A program made the position numbers and the translations under genes. From Azadirachta indica (taxonomy: Eukaryota > Streptophyta > Magnoliopsida > Sapindales > Meliaceae): 64,000 nucleotides of DNA. The notes beneath the pieces were generated by a model. That model was not told the DNA's origin, did not search any database, and saw nothing but the letters and a program-made list of their open reading frames with translations. Location of the stretch: the NCBI GenBank assembly GCA_022749755.1, contig CM040440.1:866824-930823 (forward strand), in the 5' to 3' direction. Positions 1-12,286 of the stretch are shown here, one piece after another (positions within the stretch are counted from its first letter, which is position 1; each line of letters opens with the position of its first letter).

Positions 1-1619
1 CATTATACATAATTATAGCTTGTAACTCTTCTTTATTTCTTACCAAAAATAAGTTACAAAAAAATTCTAGAGCAAAGCTGTCTCAATAGTTGGACACCAT
101 CTTAAAGGCGATCTTAGATAGGGATAGTAAAAGAAGAGATGAGCCCAATTATTATATTGTTAAGTAGGTGATGAAAATTATTGAGAGAATACCTAAAATT
201 GTTGAAGAATGAAGATTTTATTCATAAAAACTGCTAATATTTTAATTAAGAAGGGAAACATAGAGGTGTTTGTTGCATTAAAATCGAGTCAACAAGTTGC
301 TTGGCTAAAGCGTAAAAATGTTTAATATTTTCTTTTTGGGTTGTATAGATTTTACTTTAAACTATTAGATATATGATGGATTATATTAAAGATATGGAAA
401 TATATTGTTTACTGTATTTTTTTCTTTTTAAATGAATGAATTATTGAATTGACACATTATTTGTGTGTATGATATTTATATTTTATTTATTTTTTAATGT
501 TAAGAAGAAAATTATTATTATTAAAATTATAGTTCATTTTGTAAAAAAATTATTTATTATTATTTTTAAATTATTACAGTTGTAATTATTTTCATAACAA
601 ATTTTTTATTCAATTTTTCATAAATGTTGTACATAAAAATATTATATTTCTTTTTATTTTTATAATAGTTGTTTTTATTAAAAGTTTATTTATTACACAT
701 TTAAACACCTAATTTAATACTAAAAATATAGTATATGTACTTTTAAAAGTTGTTAACTAAATGGTTAAATATTTTTTTAAAAACAGTTAAAAGAAAAAGT
801 GTTAAAAAATATAAACTTTAAGTGTATTAACATTTATTTTTTAGTATTATCGAATGGATCTTAAATCCTATAGATCAATAAAATAAATCTAAACTTACAA
901 TAAAGTTAATAATGAAAGCGTACTCTAATCTTAGGTTTTGTCGCATTGCAAACAATCTGGGCCTTAAAGTCTGGATACGAAATTCAGTCCAGGTTAGATC
1001 GAGTCAAGGCCCGACCTGGACAATATAATCCGGATTCAAACCAAACCCGAGCTGAATTTAAACAAAATTTTTTTAATCTAGGCCGCACTTTTAAAACCCC
1101 AGCTACAACCCAGAAAATTGCTCTGCCTATCCAAAAGCAACTGATGGGCTCGTTTACAATTCCCCCTCCCAGTAACGGATATCATAACAATCCCTTTCTC
1201 TCCTTATTCATTGAACGATGGTCACGTTGTGGAGCTGTTTTGCCTTAACGCTTGACCATTAAAAGAAAACAGAAAATCCTGTCTTGTAAAACCGGGACCC
1301 GTGAGGTGGGACCCTCAAATCCATGTTGGACTCTGCCGTTTATTGACTTTAATGAAAGAAAAAGCACTGATAATATCCGGCTCATTAACTCGTACGTTTT
1401 CATAATTAAAGACATAATATTTTCATTTATATCAATTAAATCCAGTAACTATCTTTTATTAGATGAAATATAACTATTAAAATTTAAATATTAAAGGCAT
1501 AATTTGATAATAATGAAAAACAAAAGGATCTAAATGTTATTAGGCATCAGGGAACCGTGTGACCCGGCGTTTATTTTTATGACTGTGTGTTCCCCTTTTC
1601 AACACCGGGACCTGACGTG
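1..1619. other. AT-rich intergenic DNA upstream of the BPA1-like gene
   Basis: No gene is supported here. The first 900 bases are very AT-rich with scattered poly-A and poly-T. From about 940 to 1330 the base composition becomes more balanced, and short open frames occur (946-1248 and 1252-1473), but they match no family I recognise and lack convincing splice or codon signals. This more GC-balanced stretch could be distal promoter or an old insertion. Confidence 0.5.
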
Positions 1620-1635
1620 AAGATTCAATCTCACG

Positions 1636-1700
1636 CACGTGCGACGACTGCCGTCGAGCCCTCGCACGTGCTTTCGAAATCCCAACGCGCTATATATAAA
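1636..1700 (+). promoter_or_regulatory. Core promoter with two G-boxes and a TATA box
   Basis: Two perfect CACGTG G-box cores lie at 1636-1641 and 1665-1670, each inside a GCACGTGC context, 29 bases apart. A TATATATAAA box follows at 1691-1700, about 70-80 bases upstream of the start codon at 1772. Paired G-boxes near a TATA box are typical targets of plant bZIP and bHLH (PIF/MYC/ABF) factors, so light, abscisic-acid or stress control is a reasonable inference, not shown by the sequence. Confidence 0.65.
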
Positions 1701-1771
1701 ATTATCTTCGCGTTCTTGTTGTGTCGTTGTCAAGGAAAGGCCTAAAACTCAGCTTGGATTTGCGTTTCATC

Positions 1772-4700
1772 ATGTCGGCGGTGAGTATCGATGCGTATTG
1801 CAATTTGATTTAGTTATGAGTTTTGTTTCTGATTGATTCATGTTTTGAGCAAACTTAATTTGCTGTTGTTTGGCATTACATCTGCATTTGGGTTGGTAGA
1901 ATAATATTAGATCTAAGAACCGATTGACTAAATGAGTTTGAAATAGATTTACTTTTCTGCTATGTTCATTTGAATGCTTGCTCAGTCATTCAATTCTTCA
2001 ATGTTTTACTTTACCTTCAAAGAAGGATCGAGTTATTTCAGTTGTGTCTGCTGATTCAAAGAGTCTGTTTGGGAGTATCCAGTTTAGGAAAATTCATTAA
2101 AATGCCTAATGTTAATTAAATTTGATAAGCACCTCTAAAATAAAGAGACAAACGTATGGATAAGTGGTTAGTCTGTTATATCTAATGTAAGCAAGGGAAT
2201 TGCTATCAGGACATAGCACGGGATGTTCATGTTTTGGGATTCTTTCGGGAGGTTTTCTGCTCACATGGTTTCCTGCCTTATTAGTAAGCATAATGTGCCA
2301 AGTAATACATCAGATAGATGATTCATATTGGAATTTTTCTGGCTGCTTGGTCCATTGGAAAGAATCCATTTCCAATTGGCAATGGGATTTTCTTTGCTTC
2401 CAGTTATCTCTAAGTGTGAGGTATTGTCACAAAGTAATCCTCCTGAAAATGCTTCAAACTGTCTTCAGGTCAAAATTTATAAAAGCAAATTTCATTTATT
2501 CATTGTGACTAGAAATTTGATAATTGATCCTTTTTTTAACTTAATTTTTCTTATTGCTGGTGAAGGACTACTCCTAGTAACATTCTTGTCTTTATACTTG
2601 AATTGAGATATCAGAGCTGTAGAATCTCATTATATCTTTTAAAAGGGTTATTCTTTTTATTTCTTTTCCTTTTTCGGGTGTGATCAGCAAATTTTGAAAT
2701 GGAAACACGTGCATTAGTTATTAGCAGCGGTTAGATTTATAATTAAAGTAAAATAAGAATTAATAAAAAAATATTTGAAGAGAACTAGCATTTCTTTTTA
2801 TCTTTGGTTGAGATTGTTGCTTTAGTGCAAGACTGTCTAGTATCAAGATGAGACTTAATCACTCCATGTTGCATTCAAGTCTACCAAGAGGACAGCTTAA
2901 CTCCAATTCCACCTGGACTTACTGGTTACTAGCCCAAGGCTTGGTTTTTATTCCCACACCAGGGGATCATTTATCGTGGAATTGGCATTGCTGTTATAAA
3001 TTAATTCATTGTAGCTTTTCTTTCTCTTCTGAATTACATACGTGTATATATGAATTTACTGGTTTTTAAAAAATAGATGTCTGAAACAATGCAGTGAAAA
3101 CTTGTCATGGTTGACTGGCTTTTGAGAAACAAAAATAAAGATCCTTTTTGTCTTATGCAACTGTTTAACACTTATCACCACAAGTTGATCCCTGCAGGGA
3201 CAGGATCCTTGGGATCCTTCTAAGTCCATGCCGATTTCTTTTAATTTCTCTTGAAGCATATTGTTAATCCATTCTCTTTATCCAAGCATTCACGACTGCA
3301 GCTCCATTTGGTACTGTGTTGTGGCTTTCCAGCCACAGATGCTGTGAAATAAGATCACTAGTAATCAAGATTCAAGTGTGAGTATGTAAGTGAACGGTAA
3401 ATATTAGCTACCAAAAGTTGGGGTGTTAATATATGATTCTCTCTCTCCTCTTTTGGTACGCACGTGTTTTAGAGAATATTTTATATTTCCTTATAGAAAT
3501 TCTATTATTCAATGGAGGAAATATGGATCATCATTGATCTTATTGCGGATTATTAATTATCTTCCCGAGGTTTTAGAGCGTTTCTTTGATCTCTTGCAGG
3601 TTAAAACCATCAAAGTCAGCAATGTTTCTCTGGGAGCAACTGAGAGAGACATCAAGGAGTTTTTTTCTTTTTCTGGTGATATTCAATATGTTGAAATGCA
3701 GAGGTTAGTTTTCATTTACCTTTATTTGCACTTTTTGTTCTATTGATATTAAGCTTATCATCCGCTTTGACAGTGATACTGAGAGGTCTCAAATAGCGTA
3801 TGTCACCTTCAAGGATTCTCAGGGACCAGAGACTGCAGTTCTTCTTTCGGTAAACATATCTACATGCTCTTTTCTTTGTCATGTTCTTTTACTGAACATG
3901 TAAGACATAATATACTAATTATGCAGTAAACATTGTTGCACTGCAAATGTATTTGTCCTTCTATGTTTGTGGTTCAGGGATAATCATGTCGACAAACATG
4001 TTGGTCTTTTTCATCAAAGTGGAAATCTTTATGTGCTGGAAATAAACCAATAAGTCCTAGCCCTTTTGGAAGGACATGAGTTTCACTCAATTCAGATTTG
4101 ATGCATTTTCCACTTGATTTTAAGAAAATCTTTGAGAGCTGAATTTAAATGTTCAAAACTACAATGGACCTATTGAGGCCATAGAATTTCTGGGCATCAA
4201 TAAGTGGAGGAAAAAGAAATTTGAATTAAAATCTCTCAAACTTTCGACTCATAGATAGTGAACTTCTCTTTCCAACCAAATATAAATTTCGATTTGATGA
4301 TGGTTTCTGCATGTATATTTCAAATATTTAGGTCTCCTCACGGGATATATAATAATTGATATTTTTAAATTAAGAAGAGAATGATAATTAGAACGAAAAA
4401 GGATCAATCAGTCCTTACTCCTTAATAAGAGAAGTTGCCCTTCAAGAGGAAATTTGACTCCTTGACTGTCAGACAGAACAAAGAAAATTCTACTAAAAGC
4501 TAGATATAAAGTGAATGTATCTGGGGGTTGCAACATGTGGCACCATTCCTGTAATTGAGGATTATTTTATCAAAAATGTTACTTATAGGAGCAACCATCA
4601 GTGATCAAACTGTTTCACCAGATTTTCACAATTCTTTTATATTTCTATATATATTTTTCTTATTTTATACCAAAGTAATTCTTCAACCTTTCTATGTTCA

Positions 4701-5504
4701 TTGAGTTTTAAGTTGGGGACTACTGCCAGACCACGCAGCATTTCCACTAAAAAGCCATGCGATTGCAGGGTGCAACTATTGTTGATCTATCTGTCACCAT
4801 AACTCTGGCTCCAGATTATCAGCTTCCTCCTGCTGCTTTAGCTCTCCAAGTAAGAGTTTTCCACTGAACTTTGAATATAATTTGGAAACTAGAACATAGC
4901 TAACTAAATCAACTCCAATTCTTGCCAGGCGACAAAAGATAAAACTCCAGGTGGTGCCGAAACTGCTTTGCAGAAGGCTGAAGATGTCGTAAGCGGCATG
5001 CTTGCTAGAGGTTATATTTTAGGCAAGGATGCTGTCAATAAGGCAAAGACTTTGGATGAGAAACACAAGGTAACCTCGACAGCCTCGGCTAAAGTTGCTT
5101 CTTTAGACAAAAAAATAGGACTGAGTGAGAAGATCAGTGCTGGAACTTCTGTTGTAAGTGACAAAGTCCGAGAAGTGGATCAGAAATTTCAGGTGTCAGA
5201 AAAAACGAAGTCGGCATTTTCAGCTGCCGAGCAAAAAGTCAGTAGTGCTGGATCTGCCATAATGAAGAACCGTTATGTGTTTACAGGGGCTTCATGGGTG
5301 ACAGGAGCTTTCAATAAGGTCGCACAGGCTGCCGGAGAAGTTGGCCAGAAGGCTAAAGAGAAAGTGGGAATTGTTGAAGAGGAACAGAAAAGAAAAATGG
5401 TGGATGATTTTGCTAAGGTTCATTTATCAGAGTCTCCAAGGGCCTCAGAACCAAGTGATCACCACCCCTCCAAGCCCGAACCTGCGCAAGGCTTGATCCT
5501 CTGA
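1772..5504 (+). CDS. BPA1-like RRM protein (binding partner of ACD11 family), five exons
   Basis: Five coding exons can be joined with GT-AG introns: 1772-1780, 3600-3703, 3774-3849, 4769-4849 and 4929-5504. They give 281 codons plus stop with no internal stop. The first exon codes only for Met-Ser-Ala. Residues about 4-75 form an RRM starting VKTIKVSNVSLGATERDI and continuing through an RNP-like segment with IAYVTF. The C-terminal 190 residues are Lys/Ala/Ser-rich and helical, with SASWVTGAF-like and VGQKAKEKVG segments typical of plant BPA1/BPL proteins. Those proteins bind the sphingolipid transfer protein ACD11 and affect cell death and defence. The length is close to that family's usual 250-290 residues. 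The 1.8 kb first intron could house regulatory sequence. The 3' UTR probably runs to about 5750. The gene appears intact; the family assignment is from recall, not from a search. Confidence 0.88.
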
Positions 5505-6036
5505 TTTGTACATATTTTAGACATTGGAATTCTTGTTTTACATGTTTCTTTTTTTGGTCATAGTGTGAGGTGATGGATATAAAACAGTTCATCATTATAT
5601 GGTTATGTTTGAACTTAATTTCTTGAATTTTTATTTGGAGAATATCAATTACTTTCTGCAGTTTTGTTTCTAATGAACTTATAAATGCTAAAGCCATCAA
5701 AAAAGCTTGCTGCTTTTTCATTTTCATGTGTTCATTTTGTTTCTCATTTGTATACATACTGACTGGCAGCCGTTTGGCAAAAATATTTTTGTATTTGCTT
5801 GTTTGTTGTTGTAAATGTGGGTATTAAATTTAATTTAAATTTAAATTAGCATTAGAGGTAATTTTTAACTTAGTACATAATTACTAATGAAAACTTTTAG
5901 TATTATATAAATCTAAAACATATTTTTAGTATTGTTTTTTGGAAAAAAAAATAGTAATGGAAAAAAATTATGATTAATTTTAAAAAAATTTAAAAAAAAA
6001 AAAAGTAATAAAATTTTACATAAATAGTTGCTATGA

Positions 6037-6245
6037 AAAAAATTATGATTCATTTGAACTATGTATTTTGGACAAAAATTATTTTATACTTTAAATTAAC
6101 ATCTTAAAAATAAATTTTACAAAATATGTGAAAGCATTTATTAAAAAAAATTATGATTAATTTTAAAAATGTATTTTTGATAAAAATTATTGTACACTTT
6201 AAATTAACATTATAAAAATAAATTGTACAAAACATGCAAAAATAT
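6037..6245 (+). repeat. Two-copy tandem repeat, period about 105 bp
   Basis: Two adjacent units begin with an A-run followed by ATTATGATT and share TTTAAATTAACAT and AAAAATAAATT blocks (about 6037-6141 and 6142-6245). They differ by small indels and substitutions. Confidence 0.6.
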
Positions 6246-6539
6246 GTATATTTTTTTATTATTTTTATTTTTAAAAATAAAATAGCCTTATTAGAGAAAA
6301 TAACCTCTGACTTTCCTAGATTGCGGCTCTTTATTATTAATAAATTTCTTTTTTAAGGTTATTATTAATAAAGTTTGGAAAAAGGATAAAGGGAAAAAAA
6401 AGTCACTATACATCTTTCTATAAATAAATAGTTAAACAATAGTTTGTTAGATGATAAGGGTAAATAGTACAAGAAGTTAAGGCGAGTGAAAAAATATTAT
6501 TAAAGAAAATGTTAACAATGACTTGAAGGAAACTCATGT

Positions 6540-7420
6540 TTCAAAAAATACTTCTAACTTTTTTTTTAAAACTTTTTTCATTATAATTTGATATATGATG
6601 ACCAAAAAAAAAGTTTATAAATGAAATATGTATAGCATTTTGTTTTATATATCTATTTAAGAAATTATATTATATTTGTTATGTATTCTTAAAAAGATTA
6701 AATACATAATTAATATAAATAATACGAAATTTTAAAATTATATATATATGAGAGTTCTTAGTCAAAATTAAATTAAATTATTAAATAAAAATATAAAGTA
6801 GATTTAATTATCAATTCTCTAAACATATAACAGCAAATTTATCCCACATACTATAATTTATTAATACCGTCTCATTTACAATGTTTTCTTTTCTTTCTAA
6901 TGTTTTATTAATGCTCCTGAACCTTTATTTTTCATGCAAAAACATACAACTCACTTTTAGCATCTTTTAGACAAAATATTTTTCCTTTTGAATTTTATAG
7001 AATAATAAATTAGAATATAAATTTTTAATTTCAACATTTTATTTTATTATGATGTGTATAATACGGATTAAATTGTTATAGTAAAAAATATTTTCATAAA
7101 AATGATAATAATTGAATAAGTCGAATTAATGTATCATGAAATAAGGTGGATATTTGTCTATTTTTTAAAACTTCAAAAGATTCTCTCTCCACCTTGAACT
7201 TTTAAATAGAAAAAAAACAATATATTCTTTGAGATTCTCAAAATTGGAAGATGTTTATTTCGAATGAACCAAGCCAATAGGATGAACTAAAAAAAAGAGT
7301 TCTGTAGCATGAATTTTGTATCGCGCACATCACTTAGATGGCCTCTAGGGAGATATTTGTCATTTAGTTAAATTTCAAAGAAACGTGTCAGTTTTCCTAT
7401 TTTAAAGAATGGGTATATCC
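6540..7420 (+). repeat. Left copy of a 0.8 kb dispersed direct repeat
   Basis: Blocks such as AAATTATATTATATTTGTTA, the AAATAAAAATATAAA run and TTTTCCTATT occur in the same order and orientation at 13890-14650, across the Athila insertion. The copies are heavily diverged by indels, so borders are approximate. Confidence 0.5.
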
Positions 7421-7529
7421 ATAATACTCTAGTGGTGGTGAAGTAAGTTCTAGAAATGAAGTGATACTCTTGAAAACTAATGGGCGGTTGGAATTTGTTA
7501 AACTAAATTTTATAAAGTCTCTTGTATTT

Positions 7530-8908
7530 TGATGTGCAAATTTTAAATGATCACAAGTGCACGAATCGTTAATAACTGATGATAAGTTCACTCCGAAGTC
7601 TATTTCTCGCAAAATTGTAATGGTTTAAATTCTTATTGTTTCTTGTTAATTATTAATTTAAGCAAACATAAAATCACAAATATTTTAATGCAATCAAATA
7701 ACAATTTCAGATTATTCTAAATGATGTGATTAAACAGATAAATTAAAAGAATTTAAAAACAATGAAATTGTTTCGAATTCAATGAAATTAGATAGGAATT
7801 GGCTAATTATCTAATCTGATATTGAAATATTAAGTGAATTAAACAACCATTATGTAATTTAGATTATTGGTTTTTCCACTAAAGTTAGAGAATTCCAATG
7901 ATCATGGTAATCCTCATTTACAATTAATTAAATATATTTTTGATATGAGGCTTTTACTTAATTAATTGTATTATTACAAGAAAATCATTTAACCATTTAA
8001 ATCAAACCAACTCAATGGATTCAATTTAAATACTTGTTCAAAAGAGCTTAATTAAGGTAAAATAATGTTTCTAACACTTTAATTCTCAAATTAATTTCAA
8101 TCATAAATAATAGATAGCAAATCGATAATAAATAATCAAAATTATATAAATCAATAAACAAGAAATAATCCCAATTTCTAATTAATCAAATTTCACAAAA
8201 TATTCAATACCATTTCAATAGCAAAACTAAACATTCAAAATATGTTTACACTTCTATTCTTAAATTCAAAACTATGAATTTAATTACAAAAGTTCTAAAC
8301 ATATTTGAAAAATAAACAAACTAAAGAAAACTTCTCTTTTTGAAGGTTCACCACCAAGTTCTGAAGAAGATGATAATTCTACCTAATAAGAGTGTCCTCC
8401 TCTTTAATTCAGCAATCCTCTCCCTCCAATGGAAAACTCACTCTTTAGAAACCTCTTATTCATCAAATCCTTTCCCAATTCATTCTCAGCAAATCAGAAT
8501 CTTCCAAGGAATCTCCTTTTACTCATTTGATCAACAATTTATTCAAAATTCACTTCCACATGTTAAGGAAATTCTATCTTCCAATTATCTCATTTTCAGC
8601 TGAAATTTTGACCCTTAAAACTTCAATATTTACTTTCTTTTTGAAATGTAGAGTTGCAAATCATTATATCTAGTTTTCAAATTATTTTGTATCACCCAAA
8701 CACAAATATTGAGGACAAAGTTATGTTAGAAAATATGGACTATATTCAGCAAATATAGGCCTTCCAGTATCATGGATTTGTTTTTGGGCTTTCTACAATA
8801 ATTTCTATAAGTAATAAACAAAAGCTCAAAATAATAAAATTCTAAGATAAAATACATAAATAAAGAACATAAACTTAACAAAATATTATGACAAATATTG
8901 ATTTATCA
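7530..8908 (-). repeat. 3' LTR of the Athila-type element
   Basis: About 1379 bp, the direct counterpart of 12277-13650. It begins TGATGTGCAAATTTTAAATG and ends in TTTATCA on the plus strand. An open frame inside it (8340-8603) is not a gene: the same sequence is interrupted in the other LTR. Confidence 0.88.
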
Positions 8909-8926
8909 AATTCCCCTAAACCTAGA
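8909..8926 (-). other. Polypurine tract of the Athila-type element
   Basis: Directly inside the left LTR, the minus strand reads a purine-rich AGGGGAATT stretch next to the LTR's TGATAAAT end. This is the expected plus-strand primer position of an LTR retrotransposon. Confidence 0.65.
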
Positions 8927-10670
8927 CTTTGCTAGTCGAGCAAAACTAAAATAAAAATAAAAATAAAAGACTCAACATACATGTGAAAGTTCCTTTCTGA
9001 AGATGATTCCTCAAAATGTTAATGGCTTCAAAAGAATGCAACAAGATATAGGGCCAATCAATGAATTATCCAATTGCTAACAATTTTTCAGAAGTTATCT
9101 TTATATGTAGTGTGTGATAGCCATAGATCAATTATCATCTCCCTTGTCATCCTTCACATTATTCGAATATAGCATGCATTGATGTTTCAACTTCAAACTT
9201 CACAAATGTGGTTACTCATAAAAAAATGTATTCAAAATTTGAGTTATTATTAAATCATATGTGAAGCAAGCATTAGTTTAGATTTTTAATGGAAAACTAA
9301 GCTCACATACAAAATGAAGAATACGCTGTTTCGATGTAATGATGCTGATCTCATGAACGGAATGCTAACAACTTGATTCTTCTAACAATGAATGTAAACT
9401 AATCATATGATACACAAGATCAACATAGAACTTTTCTTTTTAGGTTGTAATGAGGTTATTGGATAAGGTGAGGATAAGAATTGGTGAATAAAAGATAAAT
9501 AAAGATATAAGAATTCAATAATATGTGAACCTATCATCAAATTCTCATTTTTTTTCAGTTTTCTTTCATATTTTGCAACCACTCATTTATATTTACTCTC
9601 TTTTTTATTTTTCCTTTTCTTCTCAATCTCAAATTTCATTTTGCAACCCTAATTTTTTTTTTACTACACTTTCATAATCAACCTTATCAATTCCCCCCTC
9701 CCACCAAACTAAGCATTTCATAGTCCAACACATTGATAAAAGATTATAACACCAAGCACTACTTGAAGAAATAACAATCCTCAAACCTATTACAAGGCAC
9801 ATATCTATTCAAATCATTTATGGCTCAAAGAATAGTATAAAGATAAGGATATTGGATATTTGGCTATTGAGTTTGATTGTTATTGGTTTTAAGAGAGGAA
9901 AAGAACATATTGTGGCTCAAAATAGTTACTAAGGAAGAATATATATTTGGTAGACAGGAAAGACGCAAACGATTCAGATAAGGCTTAAAATCACTTCTTA
10001 TGCATCATACCATCAATATTACAATCAAAGCATAAACAGTCAAGTTAATTAACCAAAACAAAGTATAATGAGATCATTTGAAAGAAAAGATGACAAGAAA
10101 ATATAGAGTAGTGATAAACACTCAGAATAGAAGATCTAAGGCTCAAAATCTCACAATTAGGATTCTGTGAGTCTACACTATCTTGCACATCATCCTCTAA
10201 TCATGTGATTTTATCAAATCAAGATTCAAATTGATCATGGCATAAAGTGCATATGTACAAAAAGAATAAACAATGAAACCAAGTACAAAAAAATAAAAAT
10301 AATAACATCATGATTTCCCTTAATATCTCATTAATTCTAATTGGTCTTGTATAAATTGCATACTACTCTCATATGAAGGAACCATCACAAAGATTCAAAA
10401 CAGAGAAGAAAAAAATATATTGAATTTTTTTAAACATTTTTCTATAAATTTTTAGTTTTTATGACTATATAGTTCAAAACAAATACAAATATTAAAGCAC
10501 ACTTAAAATCTTTTTAAACACACCTAAACCCTACCTCCAAACCTATATTAAACATTGTCATCAATGTTTAAAATATAATTTAAGTTAGGAAAGCATTAAA
10601 AATGAGATAAATAAAAAAGAAGTTAAACAAAAAAAAAAAGGATAAGATACTACTAAACATGAGTGGGTTG
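8927..10670 (-). other. Non-coding 3' interior of the Athila-type element
   Basis: Between the integrase remnant and the polypurine tract lie about 1.7 kb of AT-rich sequence without an open frame I can identify. In Athila elements this position holds a long spacer or an env-like ORF; no env-like frame is detectable here. Confidence 0.55.
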
Positions 10671-11085
10671 CCTCCCATAAAGCGCTTGCTTTAACGTCTT
10701 AGCGAGATGTTGCCTTTTCTTGTTGAGGGTTGAACAATTCAACGTATTCAGCCTCTCTCTTGTTCTAAACTCCTTCTAAATAAGGCTTCACAGGATGCCC
10801 ATTTATTTTGAATGTTGTTTGAGTCTTTGGATTTAATAATTTTACCGCTCTATGAGAAAAGACTTGGACGATTGAAAACGGTCCACACCATTTCGACTTC
10901 AACTTTCCTAAAAACAATTTAAGACGAGAGTTAAACAAAAGAATATTCATTCCAAGATAAAGAGATTTATGAATTAGGCCTTTGTCATGATAATGCTTAA
11001 TGCGTTCTTTGTAAATTTTTGCATATGATGGCATATTCCTAATAACATTCAAAAGTGGTAAGTTAATATCAACCTTAGAAAGCAT
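10671..11085 (-). pseudogene. Gag tail fused to integrase C-terminus (deletion junction)
   Basis: The minus-strand frame 11085-10765 starts with the Athila gag-end segment (INLPLL...MPSYAK) and passes without a break into the integrase C-terminal region YKERIKHYHDKG...LKLFLGKLKSKWCGPF and FKINGHPVKPYLEG. In intact elements these segments are separated by protease, reverse transcriptase, RNase H and the integrase core, so several kilobases were lost at a junction near codon 24. The following GGTTGCCTCCCATAAAGCGC stretch (about 10665-10690) is a familiar Athila sequence just after integrase. This is a remnant, not a working polyprotein. Confidence 0.8.
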
Positions 11086-12286
11086 CTCAAAAATCTCAAA
11101 AAAAATTGTTTATCTTGCTTATTTTCTCTTAAACGGTGCAGATAAGGAATTGGAGGCTTATAAGGCTCGATTGCGTTATAGAGCGATAAAGTAAAAACTG
11201 ACGCTCTTCTCGGAATGCTTACAACGTTGGGGATCTTTAGCTTGTTCTTCTTTGGAAACTTCTTGCTCCCCATTTTCTACATCAAGTGGTAAATCATTAG
11301 AATTTTCATTTTTAAAATGTTTGTTAATAATTTTACCACTTCTTAAGACTGTAATAGCTTTTGCTTGCTCGGGTTAGCTAGATAGCTTTCCCTTTGGATG
11401 TCCTTACATGTGTTCTACAAGTTGCCCAACTTGCATTTCTACTCTCTTTATAGATGCTTATAAGGAATTCAACCTTTGACTATGTCTCTCACGGTTTTCT
11501 TTACTGACTTGAATGAAGGTATTCAAGCTTTCCTCCAATGTTGGTCTTCTAGGTTGTGCAGGTGGCATGGTTTGGATTTGATGTTTTCTTGGCCTTGAGT
11601 TTTGAGCATATGTTAGATTATTATTAGTCTTCCAAGAGAAATTCGGATGATTTCTCCAACCTGCGTTATATGTGTTTGCATAAGGATCATGTCTTGGCCT
11701 AGGTTAGTAAGACTCCATCAAATTAGCTTGCTCTATTTCACCACCTATGTAAGAATCAGATGACAAAGAACAAGTGTTAGCATTATACCCATAAATACCA
11801 CAAACTCCACATACCTTTTGAGTTGGCTGGTCATTAGCTATAAAAAGTTTGACTTGCTTAGTCAATTTACCAAGTTGCATTGTCATTTCATTTTTGGAGC
11901 TTAAATCATGCACCCCAACTCTCCTTCCTCTTGCATCCTTTTGTTGTGAATTAGCACCCAACATTTCATTTATATGTCTCTTCTACGGTCTTTTCTCCTA
12001 TGGCTCCACTGGCGGCATTATCAACTATGTGTTAGCATTGTTACGTTAATCCATCATAGAAAAATTGGTTTTTTAGGTGTAGCGGAAAATGATGGTGAGG
12101 GCATTGGAGAAGAAGCATCTTGAATCTATCCCATGCTTCATGGAAAGGATTTCCCTCCATTTGAGAAAAGGTAGCAATTTTAATCCTTAACTTGGTGGCC
12201 TTTTGGTAAGAGTAGAATTTTTCCAAAACAAATATAGAATTTAAACACCAATTCTCAGGCAACAATGCCAAAAATTTGATTTGCAA
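11086..12286 (-). pseudogene. Athila gag remnant
   Basis: Reading on the minus strand from the primer site: 12286-12041 has the retrotransposon gag core (EGNPFHEAWDRFKMLLLQCP followed by FYDGL). 11964-11704 holds a zinc-knuckle-like CGVCGIYGYNANTC segment and ends near an Asn-Ala-Gly-Trp-Arg-Asn-His-Pro motif about 11650. The AITVLRSGK motif lies near 11330. 11273-11049 carries YKPPIPYLHRL with DKQF, the run-up to the gag end. These are all Athila gag landmarks in the right order, but split by stop codons and frameshifts, one of them in the DKQF region just before 11085. Confidence 0.8.
12253..12270 (-). other. Primer binding site, degenerate tRNA-Asp type
   Basis: The minus strand reads TGGCATTGTTGCCTGAGA next to the 5' LTR. 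The usual Athila primer site, complementary to the 3' end of plant tRNA-Asp, starts TGGCGCCGTTGCCGGGGA. Most differences are G-to-A or C-to-T changes expected of methylated, decaying DNA. Confidence 0.75.

Larger units (their letters stand above)
5760..7529. other. AT-rich intergenic DNA, partly duplicated elsewhere
   Basis: No gene is seen. 6037-6245 holds a short tandem repeat, and 6540-7420 has a diverged direct copy at 13890-14650 on the far side of the Athila element. The rest is poly-A/T-rich DNA without recognisable coding content. Confidence 0.5.

Noticed and set aside
1639..1836. Open frame starting near the G-boxes
   Set aside because: It spans the promoter, 5' UTR, start codon and intron 1 in a different frame; shadow of the real gene.
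2200..2606. Two overlapping open frames of about 100 codons
   Set aside because: They lie inside intron 1 of the BPA1-like gene, overlap each other in different frames and show no family resemblance.
5413..5757. Minus-strand 114-codon frame at the gene's 3' end
   Set aside because: It is antisense to the last exon and 3' UTR of the BPA1-like gene and has no family resemblance.
8340..8603. 87-codon open frame
   Set aside because: It is inside an LTR, on the opposite strand to the element, and the equivalent sequence in the other LTR is interrupted.
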